NCBI GenBank assembly: GCA_964503775.1
Contig: CAZDBS010000009.1
Span: 1-26,112, forward strand
DNA length: 26,112 nt
Reading direction: 5' to 3'
Origin: CAZDBS01 sp964503775
GTDB taxonomy: Bacteria > Patescibacteriota > Saccharimonadia > Saccharimonadales > CAZDBS01
The position numbers and the translations under genes were made by a program. Shown piece after piece: positions 1 to 7,106 of this stretch; positions within the stretch are counted from its first letter, which is position 1; the number at the start of each line of letters is the position of its first letter. The notes beneath the pieces are model-generated. The model searched no databases. It saw only the letters and a program-made list of their open reading frames with translations, and was not told the origin of the DNA.

Positions 1-49
1 ACGTTACGCCGCTATCATGCAATACCGCGCCCATGTCTTGTTTGTCCAT
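1..49 (-). CDS. 5' end of an unidentified gene leaving the window
   Basis: Reading the minus strand from 49, an ATG opens an uninterrupted frame to the window edge (MDKQDMGAVLHDSGVT). A TATAAT box lies at 62-57, leaving seven bases before the ATG, so the predicted transcript starts at or within a base of the start codon. The same leaderless arrangement is seen at 12214, 7003 and 25847. No good -35 box is visible. Sixteen residues are too few to assign a family. It is divergent from the gene at 180. Confidence 0.45.
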   Translation of the reverse strand, partial: MDKQDMGAVLHDSGVT

Positions 50-97
50 TGGTTAGATTATAAAGCTTATGTAAATCATTACCCAGAGGGAAATTGC

Positions 98-128
98 TTG
101 ACAAATTAGAATCACATTATGTTATTAT
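98..128 (+). promoter_or_regulatory. Promoter of GC-rich gene A
   Basis: A perfect TTGACA at 98-103 is followed by an AT-rich stretch with TTATTAT at 122-128 (a -10 at 18-19 bp spacing). It would start a leader of about 45 nt before the GTG at 180. The leader ends in a strong Shine-Dalgarno AGGAGGT at 164-170, nine bases before the start. Confidence 0.55.
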
Positions 129-179
129 CTCCTCAATCGCCTAAACCCAGGTGATGAACCAATAGGAGGTGGCACGAAA

Positions 180-620
180 GTGACCACATTGACAATCGAA
201 AGACCACCCGAAGTTCTCGACCAGGTAGTCGACGAGCCCACACCCATCGTTCAGCCACCCGTTCAGCCGCTCACGCTGTTCAGCACGGCGCACCGGATCG
301 TGGATGAGCTCGGCTTCAGCCTCGACCAGAGCATCACGTTCGCGTGTTGGATCACCATCGAGGTTCCCAACCGCGCACACACCACCAACAGCGGCACCCT
401 CATGTACCGGCTGACGGACGAGGAGGTCGAGTCCTTCCTGCATCAGATCCTCGACGCCGTCGCCGCGGACGAAGCCGTCTCCGAACCAGGCAGCATCCTC
501 GCCGAACTCGAGTCGTTGGTGAGCCTGCCAGACGGCGCCATCTCGGTACGGATCAAGCACACCAAGGACGGCCACTGCCTGGACGTGCAGTGCGGCGTCG
601 GCATCTACTACACGAAGTAG
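180..620 (+). CDS. GC-rich orphan protein A (146 aa)
   Basis: Function is not recognised. The protein is predicted soluble, with a Pro/Val/Glu-rich N-terminus (residues 1-30), then a mixed alpha/beta region and a C-terminal part ending in a probable beta hairpin (SVRIKHTKDGHCLDVQCGVG). There is no signal peptide or membrane segment. The GTG start is supported by AGGAGGT nine bases upstream and by a promoter at 98-128. Codon use differs strongly from the neighbours: beyond about codon 30 nearly every third position is C or G, while the flanking leader and the following ABC genes are much more AT-rich. In this it resembles genes B (8497-8970) and C (9441-9986). The stop is followed within 11 nt by a 14-bp stem-loop, and a terminator lies at 739-767, so it is a monocistronic unit. 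Antisense frames of similar length exist because of the GC bias but lack start signals. Confidence 0.75.
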   Translation: MTTLTIERPPEVLDQVVDEPTPIVQPPVQPLTLFSTAHRIVDELGFSLDQSITFACWITIEVPNRAHTTNSGTLMYRLTDEEVESFLHQILDAVAADEAVSEPGSILAELESLVSLPDGAISVRIKHTKDGHCLDVQCGVGIYYTK

Positions 621-630
621 ACGATCGTGC

Positions 631-681
631 TGTGGCGACTCGAGGGTCCGTTCTCGGGTCGCCACACCGCACGTTCCGTGC
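631..681 (+). other. Two 3' stem-loops behind gene A
   Basis: Bases 631-644 pair with 653-666 (TGTGGCGACTCGAG with CTCGGGTCGCCACA, one G-T wobble, 8-nt loop). A second hairpin follows at 669-681 (GCACG-TTC-CGTGC). Neither is followed by a T-run, so they are not the intrinsic terminator, which comes later at 739. Similar large nested hairpins follow genes B and C. Confidence 0.7.
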
Positions 682-738
682 ACCCACCGCTTTCATGTCA
701 ACCACTCGCCACCTCCTTTCTCAACCTCGAACAACTTC

Positions 739-767
739 AAAGAAGTCTTTTCAAGACTTCTTTTTGT
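739..767 (+). terminator. Intrinsic terminator of gene A
   Basis: AAAGAAGTCTT (739-749) pairs with AAGACTTCTTT (753-763) around a 3-nt loop and runs into TTGTTTT. It ends the gene A transcript just upstream of the ABC transporter promoter. Confidence 0.8.
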
Positions 768-790
768 TTTCTAGGGAAAACATCCTGTTG

Positions 791-796
791 TATACT
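791..796 (+). promoter_or_regulatory. -10 box of the ABC exporter operon
   Basis: TATACT at 791-796 ends 11 nt before the ATG at 808 and no Shine-Dalgarno lies between them. The predicted mRNA has a leader of only about 4-5 nt. No convincing -35 is visible. Confidence 0.45.
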
Positions 797-807
797 CTAT
801 AAACGTT

Positions 808-1803
808 ATGAACTCTAACGACTCAGAAAACGCCATTATCGCTACAGATATTCGCAAGTCCTTCGGTACTCTAGAGGTTCTCAAAGGCATTGACTTACGC
901 GTCAAGCGCGGCACCATATTAGCTCTACTAGGGCCAAACGGGGCAGGTAAAACTACCATGGTCCGTATACTCTCCACTCTCCTCAAAGCCGATTCTGGTA
1001 CTGCCTCGATCGAGGGTTATGATCTCGTAGAGCACGCCGATCGGGTACGCAGCGTCATCGGTCTGACCGGACAATACTCGGCAATTGACGAATACTTATC
1101 AGGCCGAGAAAACTTGATGATGCTGGGGAGGCTATACCATCTCAGCCCCGGCGACACTCGCAAACGAACCGAAGAACTACTCAAACAATTTGATCTGGTC
1201 AAAGCTGCCGACCGAGCTACCAAGACTTACTCCGGTGGCATGAGTCGTCGTCTCGACCTAGCGGCTAGTCTCATAGCGACACCGCCTGTTATCTTCCTCG
1301 ATGAACCTACAACGGGCCTGGACCCGCGAAGCCGTCAGACGATGTGGAGCATCATCAAACAGCTGGCAAAGACTGGTTCGACAATCCTACTTACCACTCA
1401 GTATCTCGACGAAGCCGATCAACTAGCTGATCGTATAGCGGTCTTAGATGGCGGCAAGATTATCGCCGAAGGTACCGCCGACGAACTAAAGGCCAAGGTC
1501 GGCAAAGAGCGCATCGAGTTTACCCTGAATTCACTCGAAGATCTGGAAAAGACCCAGAAACTCATACGTAGCAGTTCCCTGCAGAGCGACCCTAAGCGCC
1601 TATCACTCAGTATCGCCAACGACGGTGGTGTAAACAAATTGAAAGATTTACTGGAAAAACTTAGCCAAGCTAACATAGCCGTCGACAGCCTGTCTCTGCA
1701 CAAACCCACCCTAGATGATGTGTTCATGCACCTCACTGGTCATGAAGCTTCAAGTGTCGAGGAAGAGGGGGACAAAAAACCAAAGAAAGGTAAGAAACGA
1801 TGA
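808..1803 (+). CDS. ABC exporter ATP-binding subunit (DrrA type)
   Basis: This 331-residue protein is the nucleotide-binding subunit of an ABC-2 type exporter. It powers the membrane partner encoded immediately downstream. Walker A is GPNGAGKTT at residues 42-50, the signature is YSGGMSRR, and Walker B plus D-loop is IFLDEPTTGLDPRSR. The region after about residue 230 matches the C-terminal extension of daunorubicin-resistance type ATPases, ending in a Lys-rich tail. Its stop overlaps the permease start by 4 nt (ATGA), so the two are translationally coupled. The substrate cannot be read from sequence: DrrA-like ATPases serve drug, lipid or polysaccharide export. The start follows a -10 box so closely that the mRNA is nearly leaderless. 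Confidence 0.93.
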   Translation: MNSNDSENAIIATDIRKSFGTLEVLKGIDLRVKRGTILALLGPNGAGKTTMVRILSTLLKADSGTASIEGYDLVEHADRVRSVIGLTGQYSAIDEYLSGRENLMMLGRLYHLSPGDTRKRTEELLKQFDLVKAADRATKTYSGGMSRRLDLAASLIATPPVIFLDEPTTGLDPRSRQTMWSIIKQLAKTGSTILLTTQYLDEADQLADRIAVLDGGKIIAEGTADELKAKVGKERIEFTLNSLEDLEKTQKLIRSSSLQSDPKRLSLSIANDGGVNKLKDLLEKLSQANIAVDSLSLHKPTLDDVFMHLTGHEASSVEEEGDKKPKKGKKR

Positions 1804-2594
1804 CCGAAGTTAAACCTATGAATCGTAGTGGCGTGTACTGGTCGATCAGTGATTCGCTGATCCTCATCAAACGCAGCATCATGCATATCACCAAAAGCAT
1901 GGACCAGCTTCTGGCGGTTGCTTTTCAGCCCATCATGTTTATGCTCCTCTTCCGCTACGTCTTTGGCGGAGCTATCAATACCGGCGGCACAACGTACGTC
2001 AACTTCCTGACAGCGGGCATACTCGTTCAGTCCGCCGCGTTCGGATCAACTACCACAGCTATCGGGGTCGCTACCGATCTCAAACGAGGTATCGTCGACC
2101 GGTTTCGCTCCTTACCCATGCTCAGCTCGGCCGTCCTCATCGGTCATACGGTTTCGGATTTGGTTCGCAATACCATATCAAGCACTATCATGGTCTTGGT
2201 CGCCTTACTCGTCGGCTTCAGACCTAAAGCAAACCTGGAAGAGTGGCTGCTAGCAACCGGCATCTTGCTACTTTTCACTTTCGCTATGTCGTGGGTCTCA
2301 GTCATCATGGGTCTGCTAGCCAAAAGCGTGGAAGCTGTCCAATGGATTAGTTTTGTGTTCATCTTCCCCATCACTTTCGCCAGTAGCGCCTTTGTGCCGA
2401 CAGAAGGTATGCCAAAATACCTACGAATATTCGCTGACAACCAACCAGTTACCCAGGTCATCGGGGCCATCCGCGCCTTGCTGACCGGAAACGACTTAGG
2501 TAATTACGGCTGGAAAGCTGTCGCTTGGTGCCTGGGTATCCTCTTTGTATCCATACCGGTATCTACGGTGCTATTCAAGCGTCGTTCAGCCTAG
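1800..2594 (+). CDS. ABC-2 type permease (DrrB type)
   Basis: This 264-residue integral membrane protein is the partner of the ATPase upstream, with which it overlaps by 4 nt. About six hydrophobic segments are visible: around 30-60, 62-95, 110-140, 145-170, 175-200 and a last one near 235-255. The layout NFLTAGILVQSAAFGS, then a cytoplasmic DLKRGIVDRFRSLPM loop, then FVFIFPITFASSAFVP is typical of the ABC2_membrane/DrrB family. There is no signal peptide. It probably forms a dimer with two DrrA-like ATPases at the plasma membrane. The substrate is unknown. Confidence 0.92.
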   Translation: MTEVKPMNRSGVYWSISDSLILIKRSIMHITKSMDQLLAVAFQPIMFMLLFRYVFGGAINTGGTTYVNFLTAGILVQSAAFGSTTTAIGVATDLKRGIVDRFRSLPMLSSAVLIGHTVSDLVRNTISSTIMVLVALLVGFRPKANLEEWLLATGILLLFTFAMSWVSVIMGLLAKSVEAVQWISFVFIFPITFASSAFVPTEGMPKYLRIFADNQPVTQVIGAIRALLTGNDLGNYGWKAVAWCLGILFVSIPVSTVLFKRRSA

Positions 2595-2597
2595 ATA

Positions 2598-2626
2598 TTC
2601 CACACTGCTTATGTCTAGGGTATACT
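2598..2626 (+). promoter_or_regulatory. Promoter of the 18-aa peptide
   Basis: TATACT at 2621-2626 is preceded 17 bp upstream by TTCCAC, a weak match to TTGACA. The start site would be near 2633, giving a leader of about 20 nt that contains the GAGGGATGGG Shine-Dalgarno-like stretch at 2641-2650. Confidence 0.4.
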
Positions 2627-2652
2627 AGGGCCAGATAAACGAGGGATGGGAT

Positions 2653-2709
2653 ATGTCTAGAGATAGGCCACGACGAGAAGCCAAGAAACCGAAAAAGACC
2701 AAGAAGTAA
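2653..2709 (+). CDS. Tiny basic peptide (18 aa)
   Basis: The frame MSRDRPRREAKKPKKTKK ends at TAA 2707-2709. Half of its residues are Arg or Lys. It is preceded by a purine-rich Shine-Dalgarno-like stretch (GAGGGATGGG) and a TATACT promoter box, and it ends one base before the convergent oxidase gene stops. Its length and charge recall tiny ribosome-associated basic peptides such as bTHX, but similarity at this length proves nothing. It could instead be a spurious frame in the tail of the ABC operon. Confidence 0.4.
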   Translation: MSRDRPRREAKKPKKTKK

Positions 2710-2710
2710 C

Positions 2711-4375
2711 TCACTTCTTATCGTCAAAACGGGTTCGGGTATGCTGCATACTGTAGCGCCAGTTGGCGTCAGTCTTTTTGTGTGGGTTAAAAATATTGTA
2801 AGGGTCAAAGATCTGTTTGACTCGTTTGAAGTAGTTAAACACCTCCTCACCGTACATGTCAGGCAGGAATGAGCCCCTAATCATACCGTCGTTGTGTTCG
2901 CCCGCCAGCGATCCTTCGTATTGCAGGACTAGGGCGTTGATCTCGCGCATGGCTGGTTCCAATTTGTCCTTGTCGGAATCTTTCTCGATATTCATGAGGG
3001 GTATGATGTGAAAATTCCCATCACCCATGTGACCAGCGATTGTAGCCAGGAAGCCGTATTTTTTGATTATCGTACTTATCTTAGGTAAGAATTCAGGTAG
3101 GTATTTTGGTTGGACGATGAGATCGTCCATGAACGGAGCGGTGTGCTTGTCCTTCACCTTTTGGCGGAGGATATTGAAACTCTCCCGACGCATAATCCAG
3201 AACTTCTTTGCCTTAGCTTCGGTTTCGTCTTCTTCGAACATGGCCTCATGATCGTATGCCTTGAGATCTTCTCGAAGCTTGTGAACTTTCTGTTTGATAT
3301 CTTCTGGCGATTCGCCATCAAACTCGACGAGTAGTACCATCTGCGGAATGCGACGAAAGAGTTTGAGCGCCTCGGGGATGAGTTGTAGGAGAAGTCTGAG
3401 AAACCCCAGCCAGCCAAGTTGTTTTTTGAAAAAGTAGACCAGCTTGAAACTCGTGACGAGAGTATAGTTATCAAACCCTTCAAATGCTGACGGTTTATGC
3501 TGCAAGACTAGGTTGATGATCTCAGCCAGGTCTTTGATGGTTCGGAGAAATATAACTAGAGTTCCGTTATGAGAAGGGTGCTGTACAAGCCGTAATCTGA
3601 TGTCCGTTACAATCCCTAGAGTACCTTGAGAGCCGGTGATGAGCTTGGTCATGTCGAAGACCCCGCTTTCGCGATCCCACACGCTCCATAGATGATAACC
3701 AGTCGAATCCTTACTGACGTGAGGCTTGGCCGCCTGTATCTTCTCGTAGTGATTATCGATAAGCTCAAAAGTCTCTTTATAGAGATCGCCCTCGTAGTCA
3801 TTCTGAGCCATTTTGGCGATGAGTTCTTTTTTGGTAAGCGGTTTGACGGTGTACTCATTGCCATCTCCAAACACTACCTTCAGCTCGTTGACGAAATTCT
3901 CAACCTTACCAAACTGGAGAGATTTTTCACCGCCAGCGTTGTTAGCCACCATCCCGCCAACTGTGCAAATCGCTCGTGACGCCGGATAGCTCGGCATCCA
4001 GACACCTTGTTCCAATGTCTTTAACTCAAAGTCACGATAGTATACCCCTGGCTGTACCCGCGCCTCAGTTGTCGTAACTTCCTCGGTTTGATCAAAATAC
4101 TTGGTCATGTCCAGCACGATCGAATCGTTGATAGCCCCGCCAGACATACACGTCCCAGCACTCCGGGCGGTCAGTGACAATTTCGGATTTTCTGGCTTGT
4201 TATTGACGACGTACTTCACCAATGCCTGTATATCGGCAACTCCGCGAGGCGCGACAACTACCTCGGGTGTAACTTCGAAGATACTCGCATCATGGCTGAA
4301 CTTATCCCTAGTTGTCTCAGAAACATCGACGTCACCTTTAACAATACTTCTCAGATCATCTGCCAAGTTGGTCAT
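2711..4375 (-). CDS. FAD-linked oxidase (GlcD / D-lactate dehydrogenase type)
   Basis: This 554-residue flavoprotein probably oxidises a 2-hydroxyacid such as D-lactate or glycolate. The PCMH-type FAD-binding domain occupies about residues 20-230, with TARSAGTCMSGGAINDS at 69-85 and CTVGGMVANNAGGEKS from 137. The C-terminal FAD-oxidase domain carries HMGDGNFH and SLAGEHNDGMIRG, which correspond to the conserved HxGDGN and GEHGDG motifs. It ends in FDPYNIFNPHK. The length fits the family. No Cys-rich Fe-S domain is fused. It runs convergent to the ABC operon and ends one base after the small peptide. It lies just downstream of the Ni-SOD operon but is separated by about 36 bp, so co-transcription is possible. 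The electron acceptor is not evident. Confidence 0.9.
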   Translation of the reverse strand: MTNLADDLRSIVKGDVDVSETTRDKFSHDASIFEVTPEVVVAPRGVADIQALVKYVVNNKPENPKLSLTARSAGTCMSGGAINDSIVLDMTKYFDQTEEVTTTEARVQPGVYYRDFELKTLEQGVWMPSYPASRAICTVGGMVANNAGGEKSLQFGKVENFVNELKVVFGDGNEYTVKPLTKKELIAKMAQNDYEGDLYKETFELIDNHYEKIQAAKPHVSKDSTGYHLWSVWDRESGVFDMTKLITGSQGTLGIVTDIRLRLVQHPSHNGTLVIFLRTIKDLAEIINLVLQHKPSAFEGFDNYTLVTSFKLVYFFKKQLGWLGFLRLLLQLIPEALKLFRRIPQMVLLVEFDGESPEDIKQKVHKLREDLKAYDHEAMFEEDETEAKAKKFWIMRRESFNILRQKVKDKHTAPFMDDLIVQPKYLPEFLPKISTIIKKYGFLATIAGHMGDGNFHIIPLMNIEKDSDKDKLEPAMREINALVLQYEGSLAGEHNDGMIRGSFLPDMYGEEVFNYFKRVKQIFDPYNIFNPHKKTDANWRYSMQHTRTRFDDKK

Positions 4376-4411
4376 GTTTATACTGTAACAAACCTGGCTG
4401 GATTACAAAAC

Positions 4412-4705
4412 TCATCTAGGTCTTATGAGTTTTGTCGGCCAGATCACAACACCCAACACATCACTCTCTCTGACCGGTCCGTATGTCCTACTGTCCGAGC
4501 TAGCACCTCTATTATCGCCAACTAAAAACACCCCTTCCACAGAGAGTCCTTGAACCCTTTTGACTACTTCTCGGTCGTTCTGCCAGGCCATCACGATATC
4601 GCCAACCTGCGGAACCCGGCACCTCACAAGTATGATCGTCCCCTCCCGAAGTATTGGTTCCATACTTCGACCAACCACTCGTCGAAGCATCAACGGCCAG
4701 TGCAT
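4412..4705 (-). CDS. sodX: S26-family protease, probable Ni-SOD maturation protease
   Basis: This 97-residue S26 (signal peptidase-like) serine protease has GRSMEP with the catalytic Ser at 14, the general-base Lys at 49 in VVKRV, and the conserved FLVGDNRGASSDSRTYG box. It is much shorter than housekeeping LepB and lacks the N-terminal membrane anchor, matching the small proteases found beside sodN. Its start lies 3 bp after the sodN stop. The predicted job is to remove the nine-residue leader of SodN so that His1 becomes the free N-terminal nickel ligand. This role follows from the context and the family; the cleavage is not shown by sequence. Confidence 0.85.
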   Translation of the reverse strand: MHWPLMLRRVVGRSMEPILREGTIILVRCRVPQVGDIVMAWQNDREVVKRVQGLSVEGVFLVGDNRGASSDSRTYGPVRESDVLGVVIWPTKLIRPR

Positions 4706-4708
4706 ACC

Positions 4709-5107
4709 CTAAGCCTGTTGGCTATCAGCGAACAAGTGTGCGACATCATGAATCATATCGACGAGTTTTTGACACTCCTCAGCACTCACCGTCTGCTTGA
4801 CCTTGCCACACTGTTTGGCGGCCTGCCACAGCTTATCGTGCAAATCCGGAAACTTTTCCAAATGTTCGGGTTTAAAATAGTCACTCCATAATATATAGAC
4901 TTGCTCTTTGCACTTCTGGGCATGTTCTTCTTTGGTGTTGACCATTCTGATCAAACTATTACGTTTCTCGATAGCGTCTATTTCGCCCAGAGCTTCAATT
5001 TTCTCAACCATCTTGACACAAGTCGCCGCAGCATGCGTCATCGTATCTGTCTCATATATCCCACACGGAACGTCGCAATGGGCATACACCGGTTTGATAA
5101 ATCTCAT
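4709..5107 (-). CDS. sodN: Nickel superoxide dismutase
   Basis: This 132-residue protein catalyses superoxide dismutation at a nickel centre. The nickel hook HCDVPCGIY lies at residues 10-18, so mature numbering gives the known ligands His1, Cys2 and Cys6, plus Tyr9. The leader MRFIKPVYA is only nine residues long, and the mature part (123 aa) is close to the roughly 117 aa of known Ni-SODs. The helical remainder (TCVKMVEKIEAL, YFKPEHLEKFPDL) fits the four-helix bundle. The start has CAGGAGGA at 5118-5111. The maturation protease gene follows after 3 bp, so the two form an operon. A palindrome and a stem-loop lie upstream. Confidence 0.95.
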   Translation of the reverse strand: MRFIKPVYAHCDVPCGIYETDTMTHAAATCVKMVEKIEALGEIDAIEKRNSLIRMVNTKEEHAQKCKEQVYILWSDYFKPEHLEKFPDLHDKLWQAAKQCGKVKQTVSAEECQKLVDMIHDVAHLFADSQQA

Positions 5108-5129
5108 ACTTCCTCCTGTTACTCATCTC

Positions 5130-5138
5130 AGTATACCA
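5130..5138 (-). promoter_or_regulatory. Extended -10 promoter of sodN
   Basis: On the minus strand the sequence TGGTATACT occupies 5138-5130, an extended -10 (TGn-TATACT). No good -35 is present. The predicted leader is about 15-20 nt and contains the AGGAGG ribosome site. Confidence 0.5.
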
Positions 5139-5166
5139 GCACACACCACCCCGCCAGGTTTACTGC

Positions 5167-5183
5167 ACGAGATCAGATCTTGT
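5167..5183. promoter_or_regulatory. Palindrome upstream of sodN (possible operator)
   Basis: ACGAGATC-A-GATCTTGT is a 17-bp near-perfect palindrome about 30 bp upstream of the sodN -10 box. Its position suits a metal- or redox-sensing regulator. No regulator is encoded nearby, so this is inference from symmetry and position. Confidence 0.35.
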
Positions 5184-5198
5184 ACAGCAAATTTTTCA

Positions 5199-5252
5199 AA
5201 AAGTGCTTGCGCTTCTACGCTACACGGCGTATATTTCAAGCAAGCACATTTT
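5199..5252. other. Interrupted stem-loop in the sodN upstream region
   Basis: Outer arms GTGCTTGC (5203-5210) and GCAAGCAC (5240-5247), flanked by AAAA/TTTT, enclose an inner hairpin TACGC-TACACG-GCGTA (5216-5231). It lies between the sodN promoter and the terminator at 5308. It could be a small RNA ended by that terminator on the plus strand, or a remnant of a mobile element. Confidence 0.4.
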
Positions 5253-5307
5253 CAAAAACAAACACCAAAAATGATATGTGCAGAAAACACCACAACAACA
5301 TTTATTT

Positions 5308-5335
5308 GAAAACGCCCTAGGAATAGGGCGTTTTC
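5308..5335. terminator. Bidirectional terminator between sodN and the trmD operon
   Basis: GAAAACGCCCT (5308-5318) pairs with AGGGCGTTTTC (5325-5335) around a 6-nt loop, with T-runs on both strands. On the minus strand it ends the transcript carrying trmD and the small acidic gene. Confidence 0.85.
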
Positions 5336-5356
5336 TTATACCACCGAACCCCAAGG

Positions 5357-5545
5357 TCACATATTAAAATCATGATAGTAGTGAGCCGGGTCTCGCTCCT
5401 TCTGCTCGCTATTTTCATCATCAGAACTAACTAATAACTGTTTAGGGCCTACGAGCTCTTCCCACTCCGGCTCAAATGGATCCGATTCTTCGAGCTCCTC
5501 AGTTTTGACCCATTGACCGCAATCCTCAAAACCACTACTTCCCAT
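5357..5545 (-). CDS. Small acidic orphan protein (62 aa)
   Basis: Function is not recognised. The chosen start (MGSSGFEDCGQW) has GGAG six bases upstream and overlaps the trmD end by 11 nt, indicating translational coupling. An upstream in-frame ATG at 5596 would lie well inside trmD and lacks a ribosome site. The protein is dominated by Glu and Asp (EELEESDPFEPEWEEL) with no membrane segment. It is the last gene of the trmD operon, directly before the terminator at 5308. Confidence 0.6.
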   Translation of the reverse strand: MGSSGFEDCGQWVKTEELEESDPFEPEWEELVGPKQLLVSSDDENSEQKERDPAHYYHDFNM

Positions 5546-6206
5546 CGACAACTCCGCTCTGACTATTTTCAGCGCGCCATTTATCGATCTCAGCATGGTT
5601 TCCGCTGAGCAGTACCTCCGGCACTTTCATGCCTCGAAATTCTTCCGGGCGAGTGTATTGAGGAAACTCTAACGTATCACCGTCGCTAAACGATTCTATC
5701 TCAGGCGACATCTCGTCCCCCAGCACACCAGGGATCAACCGAACCACAGCATCTGTTACAACCATTGCGGCTAGCTCACCACCAGTCAGCACGAAGTCCC
5801 CAATGGATAGCTGTAAATCAACGATCGAAGTAATCCGTTCATCGTAACCCTCGTAGCGTCCGCAGATGATAATCAAACCTCTAGGGTCTTGAGCCAACTC
5901 TCGGACTTTAGACTGACGAAGTCTCTGGCCACGAGGAGTCATCAACACCACTAGCGCTTCGGGGTCATTTTGCTTGGCCGCTTCAACGGCCGCGAATAAA
6001 GGCTCTGGTTTGAGAAGCATACCGGCCCCACCGCCATATGGTGTGTCATCGACGGTCTTGCGAGGACCCAGGCCATGATCGCGTAGACTCACGCAGCTAA
6101 GTTTGGCTAGGCCTTTGTCTTGAGCCTTCCACAACATTGATGTCCCAAAGACTTTGTCAAACATCTCGGGGAACAGTGTTACAACTTGAATCTGTTTAAT
6201 ATTCAC
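5535..6206 (-). CDS. trmD: tRNA (guanine37-N1)-methyltransferase
   Basis: TrmD transfers a methyl group from S-adenosylmethionine to G37 of tRNAs reading CNN codons, which prevents frameshifting. This 223-residue protein has the hallmarks of the trefoil-knot SPOUT fold: VVTLFPEMFDKVFGTSM at the N-terminus, RDHGLGPRKTVDDTPYGGGAGM, then IIICGRYEGYDERI and SIGDFVLTGGELAAM. It is slightly shorter than E. coli TrmD (255 aa) at the C-terminus. It starts with GTG, sharing one base with the TAG stop of the upstream phosphatase gene (TAGTG). Confidence 0.96.
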   Translation of the reverse strand: MNIKQIQVVTLFPEMFDKVFGTSMLWKAQDKGLAKLSCVSLRDHGLGPRKTVDDTPYGGGAGMLLKPEPLFAAVEAAKQNDPEALVVLMTPRGQRLRQSKVRELAQDPRGLIIICGRYEGYDERITSIVDLQLSIGDFVLTGGELAAMVVTDAVVRLIPGVLGDEMSPEIESFSDGDTLEFPQYTRPEEFRGMKVPEVLLSGNHAEIDKWRAENSQSGVVDGK

Positions 6207-7003
6207 TAGACTACTTGTACGCCATGTTTGGCTACCATGTCAAGTAGTTCGTGATGAGCGACTTTGTTACTTATGATAGCCCCGTTGATCGGACCATCGT
6301 AGCGCTGCTCATTTCCTTCTAAATCAGTCACGACTCCACCAGCTTCTTCGACGATGACTTTGAGCGCAGCCACATCATGCGGGCCGATGTGCGTGAAGAC
6401 ACGACCTACGATGCGACCAGTGGCCACCGTCATGGCTTGGTAGACCAGGCCACTATAGGTGGCAAGATGTACACCACGGGCTCTAAGATCGCCGTAGAAT
6501 GACCTAAAACGATAGCTATCTATCTGATTGATGCCCAATGTCCCACCTCGGAGTCCATGGACTGAAACATCGATTCTGCGATCATTCATAAATGCGCCAT
6601 GACCCTTGATCGCCGTGTAGGTTCGTTTTAGATAAGGATCATAGACGACACCTAGTAGCGGCACCCCATCTCTCACATACGCTAGTGACGTTACTCCGGT
6701 TGGTAAGCCCCAGGTGAAAGCTGCCGTACCATCGATCGGGTCGCACAACCACAGATCTTTGTGTGACTCTGGGTCGACGTTGGATTCTTCCTCACCTAGG
6801 ACTCCGTGTTTGGGAAAATATTCTTTGACCCTCTCGATAACGTAGTGATTGGCTTTCATGTCAGCGATAGTTACTGGTGAATTGTCAGCTTTGATCATTC
6901 GTCCCTGATCACGGGAATCGAAATACTCGAGGATGATCTTGCCCGCTCCGTGTGTCACGGCCACAGCAAAATCACGATATTTTTTTAGTGTTTGTTGATC
7001 CAT
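6206..7003 (-). CDS. Inositol monophosphatase-family phosphatase
   Basis: This is a 265-residue Mg-dependent sugar phosphatase of the IMPase/HisN/CysQ superfamily. Its metal-binding motifs are LGEEES, then LCDPIDGTAAFTWGLP (the DPIDGT motif), and GPHDVAALKVIVEEAGG, where the usual WD is HD. The exact substrate (inositol phosphate, histidinol phosphate or PAP) cannot be decided from sequence. I chose ATG 7003 (MDQQTLKKY) because it aligns with normal family N-termini and a TACAAT box at 7016-7011 leaves seven bases to the ATG, which predicts a leaderless mRNA. In-frame ATGs at 7012 and 7042 are alternatives. It is the first gene of the operon with trmD. Confidence 0.88.
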   Translation of the reverse strand: MDQQTLKKYRDFAVAVTHGAGKIILEYFDSRDQGRMIKADNSPVTIADMKANHYVIERVKEYFPKHGVLGEEESNVDPESHKDLWLCDPIDGTAAFTWGLPTGVTSLAYVRDGVPLLGVVYDPYLKRTYTAIKGHGAFMNDRRIDVSVHGLRGGTLGINQIDSYRFRSFYGDLRARGVHLATYSGLVYQAMTVATGRIVGRVFTHIGPHDVAALKVIVEEAGGVVTDLEGNEQRYDGPINGAIISNKVAHHELLDMVAKHGVQVV

Positions 7004-7047
7004 TCCATTCATTGTATCAAAACTCTTGTGGTTAATTAACATAAGGT

Positions 7048-7080
7048 GTACTGCGTAGGGGACGGTCCCCTACGCAGTAC
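7048..7080. repeat. REP-like palindrome
   Basis: A perfect 16-bp inverted repeat, GTACTGCGTAGGGGAC and GTCCCCTACGCAGTAC, surrounds a single base. The GGGGAC/GTCCCC core matches palindromes associated with REP-type tyrosine transposases in other bacteria (recalled family knowledge). A close relative is at 21410-21446 and a half copy at 9195-9208. No transposase is in the window. Confidence 0.8.
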
Positions 7081-7106
7081 TGTATCGAGCACTTACTAGA
7101 GAAAAG

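Noticed and set aside
141..683. 180-residue minus-strand frame opposite gene A
   Set aside because: It is an antisense frame created by GC bias. It runs through gene A's 3' hairpin and its ribosome site, and has no start signals of its own.
344..802. 152-residue plus-strand frame inside and beyond gene A
   Set aside because: It is an Arg/His-rich alternate frame crossing the terminator at 739-767. It has no ribosome site.
5546..5596. Longer 79-residue form of the small acidic gene starting at 5596
   Set aside because: It would overlap trmD by over 60 nt without a ribosome site, whereas the ATG at 5545 has GGAG at good spacing.
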